A stretch of 53,202 nt of DNA from positions 1 to 53,202 of the IMG/VR virus record IMGVR_UViG_3300009788_000121, one strand, 5' to 3'. The translations under genes were made by a program, and so were the position numbers. Origin of the DNA: a virus. The notes beneath the pieces were generated by a model that made no database searches, was not told where the DNA came from, and saw nothing but the letters and a program-made list of their open reading frames with translations. Of the stretch, positions 47,799 to 53,202 are shown piece after piece. The first letter of the stretch is position 1. Each line of letters begins with the position of its first letter.

Positions 47799-48480
47799 AT
47801 TAGTTAGTTATACACAGCCTAGTCCTGAATTAATTGACGGAGTTAATACTTATGAGTTAGAAGATTTAATCTCATACTGTGCTAGAGTCAGCAATCCAGA
47901 TAATCAAAGTAATACAGTTACTAACCGCAGACTTTTAAAATATCTAATTAAGCATAAACATTGGTCACCATTTGAAATGGTGAATATTTGTCTGTCAATA
48001 GAAGTTACTAGAGACATTGCTAGACAAATATTAAGACATAGAAGTTTTAGTTTTCAAGAGTTTAGTCAACGATATGCAGATCCTACTTGTGAACTTAGTT
48101 TTCAAGAACGAGATGCAAGATTACAAGATGAAAGTAATCGTCAAAATTCTTTAGATTGCCAGGATTTAAACCTGGATGCTGAATGGAAATACAAACAACG
48201 TGTACTTATTAACGCAGCAGATGATACGTATAGATGGGCAAGATCACACAATATTGCTAAAGAGCAAGCCCGTGCAGTTTTGCCAGAGGGGTGTACTTTA
48301 TCAAGAATGTACATGAACGGTTCACTACGTAGTTGGATACATTATATACAATTACGTAGTGATGTAACAACACAATTAGAACATAGGGAAGTAGCTAATG
48401 CCTGTAAAGATGTAATAGCTGAAATTTTTCCCTTGATAAATGATGTACTGGAAAAAGCAGAGGAGAGTACCGACTCGTGA
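47788..48480 (+). CDS. thyX: Flavin-dependent thymidylate synthase
   Basis: 230 residues. 'RHRSFSFQEFSQRY' (83-96) is the ThyX signature (RHRxxSxxExSxRY), and the C-terminal 'LRSDVTTQLEHREVANAC' fits the substrate site. Makes dTMP from dUMP using FAD and methylene-tetrahydrofolate, raising thymidine supply for the AT-rich genome. Confidence 0.92.
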   Translation: MKVKLVSYTQPSPELIDGVNTYELEDLISYCARVSNPDNQSNTVTNRRLLKYLIKHKHWSPFEMVNICLSIEVTRDIARQILRHRSFSFQEFSQRYADPTCELSFQERDARLQDESNRQNSLDCQDLNLDAEWKYKQRVLINAADDTYRWARSHNIAKEQARAVLPEGCTLSRMYMNGSLRSWIHYIQLRSDVTTQLEHREVANACKDVIAEIFPLINDVLEKAEESTDS

Positions 48481-48537
48481 TCCAGAGAGAACGGTTTCCG
48501 CAGTCTTTACAGTACGGTATTAAACCTGTATAGATTG

Positions 48538-48606
48538 TTGTAGGGGACGGTTGGTAGGTAGCAATCGTAAGGCTAGCACTTTTTGCTAAGTCCAACTACA
48601 TTTTTA
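48538..48606 (+). terminator. Hairpin with T-run after thyX
   Basis: TGTAG/CTACA outer pairing with inner TAGCA/TGCTA, then TTTTT. Could be the thyX terminator or a short stable RNA. Confidence 0.5.
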
Positions 48607-48608
48607 TC

Positions 48609-48637
48609 TTGACACTTGTATTAAAATATGAGATAAT
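48609..48637 (+). promoter_or_regulatory. Promoter of the second tRNA cluster
   Basis: TTGACA, 17-bp spacer, GATAAT, 15 bp before tRNA-Tyr. Confidence 0.75.
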
Positions 48638-48651
48638 ATATATTAAATAAA

Positions 48652-48744
48652 GGATAAGACGCGAATATTGGCATAAGTCGCCACGGTCTGTAAAACCGTA
48701 GTCTGCTAGACAGGATGTTGGTTCGATTCCAACCTTATCCACCA
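48652..48744 (+). tRNA. tRNA-Tyr (GTA)
   Basis: 93 nt class II: acceptor GGATAAG/CTTATCC, anticodon stem ACGGT/ACCGT with loop CTGTAAA, long variable arm, ends ACCA. Confidence 0.92.
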
Positions 48745-48750
48745 AATTAT

Positions 48751-48826
48751 TCCAGAGTAGCTTTAATGGTAGAGCGTCCGGCTGTTAACCGGGTGGTTGG
48801 GAGTTCGAGTCTCTCCTCTGGAGCCA
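48751..48826 (+). tRNA. tRNA-Asn (GTT)
   Basis: Acceptor TCCAGAG/CTCTGGA, anticodon loop CTGTTAA, ends GCCA. Confidence 0.92.
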
Positions 48827-48918
48827 AATTGATCGTTAATGGTGCTGCGCGATTTAAAATAAGCTTCGTTACTACAGGATGGGGAGTAACCTGTATAATC
48901 ATCTGCCCCACTAATTTA

Positions 48919-48994
48919 GGCCGCATAGCTCAACTGGTAGAGCATTCCCCTGTCACGGGAAAGGTTAGGGATTCGAATTCCCTTGTGGTCGCCA
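48919..48994 (+). tRNA. tRNA-Asp (GTC)
   Basis: Acceptor GGCCGCA/TGTGGTC, anticodon stem TTCCC/GGGAA with loop CTGTCAC, G73, ends GCCA. Regular. The gap before it (48827-48918) holds only a TACAGG/CCTGTA hairpin. Confidence 0.92.
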
Positions 48995-49059
48995 AACATC
49001 GCGACGTGCCGAATGCAACGGTACTGCTAGTGGGGATTCCACGACTAGCTTAATATTTT

Positions 49060-49136
49060 GGGTCTTTAGCTCAGCTTGGTAGAGCGCTGCCCTTACAAGA
49101 CAGATGTCGGCGGTTCGATCCCGTCAAGACCCACCA
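49060..49136 (+). tRNA. tRNA-Val (TAC)
   Basis: Acceptor GGGTCTT/AAGACCC, anticodon loop CTTACAA, T-loop TTCGATC, ends ACCA. Confidence 0.9.
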
Positions 49137-49151
49137 ATTTAAGGAATAGAA

Positions 49152-49175
49152 ATGAGAGAAAAAGAAGTGCCTTAG
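49152..49175 (+). CDS. Possible 7-residue leader peptide
   Basis: ATG followed by six codons and TAG, with AAGGAATAG upstream. Ends two bases before a hairpin that hides the next ribosome site. Confidence 0.4.
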   Translation: MREKEVP

Positions 49176-49177
49176 TT

Positions 49178-49208
49178 ACCTCTAATCGTTGTACGATGAT
49201 TAGGAGGT
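49178..49208 (+). promoter_or_regulatory. Hairpin hiding the ribosome site of the 53-residue gene
   Basis: ACCTC-TAATC pairs with GATTA-G-GAGGT, burying a near-perfect AGGAGGTGAT Shine-Dalgarno sequence. Confidence 0.65.
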
Positions 49209-49214
49209 GATTAG

Positions 49215-49376
49215 ATGAATGAAGATCGCTTTAAAGGTTGGTCACATCGCCAGAAGTCAATGTGGCTTATGGTAGAGAGTTTTGCCAACCAAGAAATCCC
49301 GAAAACGCACGAGAATTGCATGAAAATTCTTAAAGTTGCAAGACCGGGTAAAACAAATCGAGACCGGGGTAAGTAA
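49215..49376 (+). CDS. Small hypothetical protein under leader control (53 residues)
   Basis: ATG 49215 lies six bases after AGGAGGT. 'FKGWSHRQKSMWLMVESFANQ' is helical; basic C-terminus ('RPGKTNRDRGK'). Codons are GC-richer than the surroundings. Placed between tRNA-Val and tRNA-Glu. Confidence 0.65.
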   Translation: MNEDRFKGWSHRQKSMWLMVESFANQEIPKTHENCMKILKVARPGKTNRDRGK

Positions 49377-49388
49377 TTACTCCACCAA

Positions 49389-49464
49389 GCAGCATTAGAT
49401 TACAGGGTTAAATCACTGGGCCTTCACCCCGGAGAAATCGGTTCGATACCGTTATGCTGTACCA
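49389..49464 (+). tRNA. tRNA-Glu (TTC)
   Basis: Acceptor GCAGCAT/ATGCTGT, D-stem GATT/AATC, anticodon loop CCTTCAC with C in place of U33, T-loop TTCGATA, ends ACCA. Confidence 0.8.
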
Positions 49465-49474
49465 AATAACAGTG

Positions 49475-49551
49475 AGGTTCGTAGCTTAAATGGATAAAGC
49501 CCTCGGATGTGACCCAAGAAGATGCCAGTTCGAATCTGGTCGTTCCTACCA
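49475..49551 (+). tRNA. tRNA-His (GTG), degenerate acceptor
   Basis: Anticodon loop ATGTGAC and T-arm CCAG-TTCGAAT-CTGG are good. The acceptor AGGTTCG/CGTTCCT has two T-T mismatches, and A73 replaces the C73 expected for His. May be poorly charged. Confidence 0.7.
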
Positions 49552-49562
49552 CTGTAATAATT

Positions 49563-49639
49563 CGGAGCATAGCTCAGCCTGGTAGAGCGCCGCGTTTGGG
49601 ACGCGGAAGTCGAGAGTTCGAATCCCTCTGTTCCGACCA
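49563..49639 (+). tRNA. tRNA-Pro (TGG)
   Basis: C1-G72 acceptor CGGAGCA/TGTTCCG, anticodon stem CCGCG/CGCGG with loop TTTGGGA, ends ACCA. Confidence 0.92.
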
Positions 49640-49654
49640 ATTTAAGGAATAAAA

Positions 49655-50050
49655 ATGAAAAAAAATTTAGGTTTAATTTTAACCTTACTAATATTTACAG
49701 GTATTGTTCAAGCAGCACCTAATTCAACATTTACAGCTACAGCACCAACCCAGTATGAATCTGGAGAAGTTATTCCAGCAACAGATACATTAACATATAC
49801 TGTTTATTGTGGAGATAAAGCAGGAGGCCCTTACTTATCTTCATTTCCAAATGTATTATTGATCGCTGGAACTGTAATTGATGTAGCACTTTGTGTTAAT
49901 GGAGTACCAGGCACATATTTTTTTGTAGCTACTGCAACATCTACAGTATTTGCAAGTGAATCATTATTTAGTAATGAAGTTATACGAACTTATAGTGCAG
50001 CAGAACTTGGCAGAGTACCAAATGCACCGACATTATTCACAGTACAATGA
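49655..50050 (+). CDS. Secreted beta-sandwich protein (131 residues)
   Basis: Signal peptide ('KKNLGLILTLLIFTGIVQAA') then a Thr/Ala/Ser-rich beta domain resembling a fibronectin type III fold ('LTYTVYCGDKAGGPY', 'SNEVIRTYSA'). Probably exported to the periplasm or surface. Coupled to a lipoprotein with a similar fold. Confidence 0.6.
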   Translation: MKKNLGLILTLLIFTGIVQAAPNSTFTATAPTQYESGEVIPATDTLTYTVYCGDKAGGPYLSSFPNVLLIAGTVIDVALCVNGVPGTYFFVATATSTVFASESLFSNEVIRTYSAAELGRVPNAPTLFTVQ

Positions 50051-50388
50051 AAATGATGCTTCTAGCATTAATATTAATGTTAGTAAGTTGTAGTGGTTCT
50101 TCTAAACCTCAAAAATGTATGGCTACTTTAACATGGGCAACTCCCACAGAAAGATTAGATGGTACACCGTTAAGTTTAAGTGAATTAAGTAAAATTACTA
50201 TATACATGAGTGAACAAGAGGATACAGATACTATTTTTTTGGAAAGGGTTGAAGATTTACATGATGTAAATTTTATAACTTGGGAATTAAAAAATTTACC
50301 ACCAGGCCAACATTGGTTTTATATAACAGTTACTGATATAGAAAATCATATAAGTCCTTTTAGTAATATATTAGGAAAAATTTGTTAA
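50047..50388 (+). CDS. Lipoprotein with fibronectin III-like domain (113 residues)
   Basis: Lipobox 'LMLVSCSGSS', then 'MATLTWATPTERLDGTPL' and 'PPGQHWFYITVTDIENHISPFSN', typical of FnIII-like domains in phage proteins. An outer-membrane lipoprotein made by a phage may protect its receptor from superinfection; inference only. Its stop touches the next tRNA. Confidence 0.65.
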   Translation: MKMMLLALILMLVSCSGSSKPQKCMATLTWATPTERLDGTPLSLSELSKITIYMSEQEDTDTIFLERVEDLHDVNFITWELKNLPPGQHWFYITVTDIENHISPFSNILGKIC

Positions 50389-50463
50389 GGTGGCGAAGCT
50401 GAATGGCTAAGCAGCGTCCTCATAAGGCGTGCGTCGCTGGTTCGATTCCAGCCGTCACTACCA
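50389..50463 (+). tRNA. tRNA with CAT anticodon (elongator Met or Ile2)
   Basis: Acceptor GGTGGCG/CGTCACT with G1-U72, anticodon loop CTCATAA, T-arm GCTGG-TTCGATT-CCAGC, ends ACCA. Unlike the fMet gene, position 1 pairs with 72. Confidence 0.85.
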
Positions 50464-50472
50464 AGGTATAAT

Positions 50473-51891
50473 ATGAAACGTAAAGATTTTATAAAAACAA
50501 TATTACTTATAGCATTATATACTACAAGTAGTTGGGGGCAACAAATTCCTATATCACCAACTAATTTAATAGTTGATAATACTAGTAATTTATCTCCACC
50601 TTTATATGATGAGTTTGTAACATTATTTACTAATATAGCTGAAAGTTCTGCTAATAATTTTGCTGCTGGTGGATTTAATGTTGAAGCCGACGAATACAAA
50701 GAGAATGGAATACGAAGTGTATTTTATTCTGGTTATGATAATTTATGGCGAGCTAGAGAATGGGGAATTAGAACAGGTAATTCTGTAATTATAAATCAAG
50801 AAGGTTTAGAACGAGCATTAGATGTACAGTTGCATCGTTGGGGTAAAGGTCCAACTCCTGCTTGGCATAGAGCAGCAGATGTTCCTTATCATGCATTGCA
50901 ACGTGGTGAATCCTATTTTGAAACATATGTAATAATGAATGATTTATTTAGACATATACACGGTTGGCAATCTAGTAATAATCCATTAACAGAAGGTGCT
51001 TTTGTATTTGGTAGACTTAATGAATTTGGAAGTGGATTAATTGATACAACTTCACCTTTATGGAAAGAAATAAGATTTACAAGTAAAAGTCGTTCAGTAA
51101 TGTATTTAGCAAGAGCTAATATTTACTGGGAACGAGCAGGTAATTCTAGGTGGGTGGATCAACAACAAGGGATTGAAACATTACCTTGGTTATATATGGC
51201 CATGATAAATCATTTGTATCGTTGGAAACATGAATTTTTAAATCAAGAGAGTAGTAATAGTTTAGCATCAGATAGTAGTGCTTATTTTATGATGTCTACA
51301 ACAATAGATACTCTTAGAATATGTAGAGAATGGTTTTTAGAAACGGGTGAAAATCCTGAACAATATATGCCCACACAAGTGTTATACGGAGATTACTTAG
51401 ATGAGAGTTCAATATTATTTTATGTAGATAATCCCTGGACAACTACTATAGAAGCAATTACTAAATTTTTAGATTGGCAATTTGCAGCAATAGATGGTGT
51501 ACAAATATTTAATACTCCATATCCTGCAACTTCACCATACTTCAGAGTTACTAAAGATAATGTAGATAGATTTGGAATCCAAAAAATAGTTGGAGATCCA
51601 ATGTTAAATATTATATCTAATGGTTTTGTGGAAACATTACATAGATCCGATAGAGCTAGTCCGCAAAGAGATATTCAAATGATGAATGTTATTAATCTTT
51701 GGTGGATGGCATCTGAATTAGATGGAATAGACAATGTACGACGAGATAAATATATTCGTTGGGGAGATTTAATATTTGCTGGTGCAGTTGATAATGGAAT
51801 AGGTTTTACGCAAAAAGCTAAAAACCAGCAAATGTATGTAATATGGGAAGCTTTAGAATATAGAAATGCAGTAAGAAATAGGAATGATTAA
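50473..51891 (+). CDS. Secreted hypothetical protein (472 residues)
   Basis: Signal peptide ('FIKTILLIALYTTSSWG') then a mostly helical protein rich in Trp, Tyr and Asn. Repeated helical pairs ('YLARANIYWERAGN', 'YMAMINHLYRWKHEF', 'WEALEYRNAVRNR') could form an alpha/alpha toroid as in glycan-active enzymes, but I see no catalytic signature. It has no recognised tail domain. Encoded directly after two other exported proteins. Confidence 0.65.
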   Translation: MKRKDFIKTILLIALYTTSSWGQQIPISPTNLIVDNTSNLSPPLYDEFVTLFTNIAESSANNFAAGGFNVEADEYKENGIRSVFYSGYDNLWRAREWGIRTGNSVIINQEGLERALDVQLHRWGKGPTPAWHRAADVPYHALQRGESYFETYVIMNDLFRHIHGWQSSNNPLTEGAFVFGRLNEFGSGLIDTTSPLWKEIRFTSKSRSVMYLARANIYWERAGNSRWVDQQQGIETLPWLYMAMINHLYRWKHEFLNQESSNSLASDSSAYFMMSTTIDTLRICREWFLETGENPEQYMPTQVLYGDYLDESSILFYVDNPWTTTIEAITKFLDWQFAAIDGVQIFNTPYPATSPYFRVTKDNVDRFGIQKIVGDPMLNIISNGFVETLHRSDRASPQRDIQMMNVINLWWMASELDGIDNVRRDKYIRWGDLIFAGAVDNGIGFTQKAKNQQMYVIWEALEYRNAVRNRND

Positions 51892-51946
51892 AATGAACTG
51901 AAGTTAGAGCACCTCCTCTTTTAATTTTAAAATCAAAAACATCGAC

Positions 51947-51975
51947 TTGAATTTTAACTATTGAAAGAGTATAAT
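51947..51975 (+). promoter_or_regulatory. Rightward promoter
   Basis: TTGAAT, 17-bp spacer, TATAAT. Predicted start near 51982, just after ATG 51979. Confidence 0.65.
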
Positions 51976-51978
51976 ATA

Positions 51979-52302
51979 ATGATAAATAAGAAATTAGCAC
52001 TAAAGATTAAGGTAAAACATTTGGCTGAGGAAGCCCGAATTATTAGAAAAGAAGAGCAGAAGAATCGTGGAGACACTAGAGACTGGCTTTATCTACATCG
52101 TATTAATGGTGTACGTCCTGAGTGTCGTGCTTCGCACATCGCTTACGCGTTTACAAAGGGGACTGCGCTTGAAAAGATTGAGAGATATCCGAGCCAAATC
52201 CCGTTCACAGTATGGACGAGAGTAACAAAAATGGTTAAGCTATACTCCAATAAAAGTATGCAAGAATATAAAACATGGCTTGGTAGTTCAATGGCAGAAT
52301 AG
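51979..52302 (+). CDS. Small basic protein (107 residues), start uncertain
   Basis: 'LAEEARIIRKEEQK' then 'LHRINGVRPECRASHIAYAFTKG' is a conserved pattern in a family of small phage proteins of unknown function. ATG 51979 lies upstream of the predicted transcript start, so TTG 52021 (AAGG eight bases before) may be used instead. The last 26 bases are shared with the following tRNA. Confidence 0.65.
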   Translation: MINKKLALKIKVKHLAEEARIIRKEEQKNRGDTRDWLYLHRINGVRPECRASHIAYAFTKGTALEKIERYPSQIPFTVWTRVTKMVKLYSNKSMQEYKTWLGSSMAE

Positions 52303-52351
52303 TGGGATTTCAACCTCAAAGATGCGGGTTCAAGTCCCGTCGGAGCCTCCA
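52277..52351 (+). tRNA. tRNA, anticodon read as TTC, identity uncertain
   Basis: Acceptor GGCTTGG/CGGAGCC with one mismatch, T-arm GCGGG-TTCAAGT-CCCGT, T73, ends TCCA. Loop ATTTCAA gives TTC (Glu), but T73 and the D-arm look Gly-like, and the anticodon stem has only three pairs. Overlaps the preceding gene end. Confidence 0.6.
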
Positions 52352-52357
52352 AATTAT

Positions 52358-52437
52358 GGGGATGTATACCCTCCGCCTGATACGCGGTAGAAAGGTTAAC
52401 TGGTTCCACGTTGGTTCGACTCCATCCATCCCTACCA
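52358..52437 (+). tRNA. tRNA-Ile-like (GAT) without a D-arm
   Basis: Acceptor GGGGATG/CATCCCT and T-loop TTCGACT, ends ACCA. Only 8 nt separate the acceptor from CCGC-CTGATAC-GCGG, an anticodon arm reading GAT. A 22-nt segment follows before the T-arm. Either a D-armless tRNA or a rearranged one. Confidence 0.55.
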
Positions 52438-52450
52438 AATAAGGATAATT

Positions 52451-52555
52451 ATGAGTAAAATTACAAAATACTTTTTCTTTGTATTAGCGATAGCAATAGT
52501 GTTATTTTTAGTATATGGAGGATTAAGTATATATGGATTATCAAAATTTAATTAA
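52451..52555 (+). CDS. Micro membrane protein (34 residues)
   Basis: ATG after AAGGATAAT. One hydrophobic helix ('YFFFVLAIAIVLFLVYGG'). Fits between two tRNAs. Confidence 0.5.
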   Translation: MSKITKYFFFVLAIAIVLFLVYGGLSIYGLSKFN

Positions 52556-52631
<76 letters not shown>

Positions 52632-52667
52632 AACAATGCCGACCCCCCGGGGAGCGAACGCGACGTG

Positions 52668-52847
52668 ATGATCTGGGGAAAGGCTTTTTATTACAATTAC
52701 ACGCTCTACAGAGAGGAAGCTCAGGACAGGCGCTTAGGCTTAGGAGAGAAATCGTTTACTAAGTATATAGCCTGCAACGCAAACAGGATGAAGGGAACCA
52801 AAGCCCTAATGATTCCGGGTAGCGGCCAACAGATGAATGTGTATTAA
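52668..52847 (+). CDS. Hypothetical protein (59 residues)
   Basis: Met 52668 or GTG 52665. 'MIWGKAFYYNYTLYREEAQDR' and 'FTKYIACNANRMKG' look coding and GC-richer than the surroundings. GGGGAGCG lies upstream. The longer frame begins inside tRNA-Trp. Confidence 0.5.
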   Translation: MIWGKAFYYNYTLYREEAQDRRLGLGEKSFTKYIACNANRMKGTKALMIPGSGQQMNVY

Positions 52848-52877
52848 TACAGAATCCTGGCTATAAAGTAATATCAC

Positions 52878-52952
52878 GGGTACGTAACTCAATTGGTAGA
52901 GTCATGCCTCTTAAGCAGAAAGATACAGGTTCGATGCCTGTCGTACCCACCA
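52878..52952 (+). tRNA. tRNA-Lys (CTT)
   Basis: Acceptor GGGTACG/CGTACCC, anticodon loop CTCTTAA in a stem with three good pairs, T-arm ACAGG-TTCGATG-CCTGT, ends ACCA. Confidence 0.85.
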
Positions 52953-52993
52953 AATTTATAAACGATGGGCTGTTCCCATCTAGGAGAAATAAA

Positions 52994-53134
52994 ATGAACA
53001 AAGCAGAAAAAGATAATAGATACGAAGCGTTAAACAGTGCAGTAAGACATAAAGCTAGGGGAGATACTGCTGAAGATATAGTTCAAAATGCTAAAAAGTA
53101 TCTTGCATTTCTAGAAGGTGAAAAGAAAGAATAA
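52994..53134 (+). CDS. Small helical protein (46 residues)
   Basis: Met 52994 after TAGGAG. 'KAEKDNRYEALNSAVRHKARGD' then 'ILVQ'-like helix; charged. A GATGGG/CCCATC hairpin precedes the ribosome site. Confidence 0.55.
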   Translation: MNKAEKDNRYEALNSAVRHKARGDTAEDIVQNAKKYLAFLEGEKKE

Positions 53135-53200
<66 letters not shown>

Positions 53201-53202
53201 CA

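Noticed and set aside
49366-49388. A 22-nt GGGGTA/TACTCC hairpin ending ACCA before tRNA-Glu as another CCA RNA
   Set aside because: It overlaps the stop of a coding gene and is too short to separate from chance.

Overview
The window is part of the genome of a tailed bacteriophage with a long non-contractile tail (siphovirus). The left 22 kb, on the minus strand, is a virion and packaging block in HK97-like order read from 22 kb leftwards: small terminase, large terminase, HNH protein, portal, prohead protease fused to the major capsid protein, connectors, two related tail-tube proteins, the G/GT chaperones with a -1 slippery site, tape measure and tail tip. A PagL-like outer-membrane protein, lipoproteins and signal peptides point to a Gram-negative host. 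Promoters of the form TTGACA-17-TATAAT suggest that the host sigma-70 polymerase reads the phage. Most of the window is AT-rich.

From about 22.0 to 28.9 kb the sequence is clearly more GC-rich and is organised differently. Short plus-strand gene cassettes end in strong terminators. They are separated by palindromic repeat elements (GGGCACCCTC and AATGCGAATG families), three copies of a 20-bp operator-like palindrome each set against a promoter, several leftward promoters, and a structured non-coding transcript of about 400 nt (25.48-25.88 kb). Genes here include an SPFH protein, a HExxH lipoprotein, a HAD-like phosphatase, a DEDD exonuclease and two members of a small putative DNA-binding family. 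A third member starts the block of three leftward genes at 29.3-31.1 kb.

From 31.3 to 39.4 kb is a dense plus-strand run of very small genes, nearly all coupled by ATGA or TAATG overlaps. Recognisable ones are a NADAR-domain protein, a low-molecular-weight tyrosine-phosphatase-like protein, a MazG-like hydrolase and a second SPFH protein. The others are small membrane or hypothetical proteins.

From 39.4 kb to the right edge is a stable-RNA region. A fully consensus promoter (39382-39410) reads into about 3 kb with almost no coding capacity. In it I find what looks like a circularly permuted tRNA gene. The T-arm and 3' acceptor half (40756-40783) lies upstream of the 5' acceptor and D-arm half (40843 onwards). 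The two are joined by an 11-bp hairpin and flanked by the two halves of a group I intron core in swapped order. Around the normal tRNAs are many RNAs of 42-145 nt that end in an acceptor-like stem plus NCCA but are not tRNAs. About eighteen recognisable or degenerate tRNA genes follow, interleaved with metabolic genes (thyX, a metallophosphoesterase, an exonuclease) and secreted proteins. The last 70 bases match the conserved 3' end of tmRNA with no 5' half upstream, so a split or permuted tmRNA is possible.

How the parts work together (inference): the left block builds and fills the particle. The 22-29 kb region looks like a regulated early or accessory region. The small-gene run probably remodels the host. 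The right block supplies translation RNAs and nucleotide metabolism. Splice sites, RNA folds and distant homologies were judged by eye and need computation.
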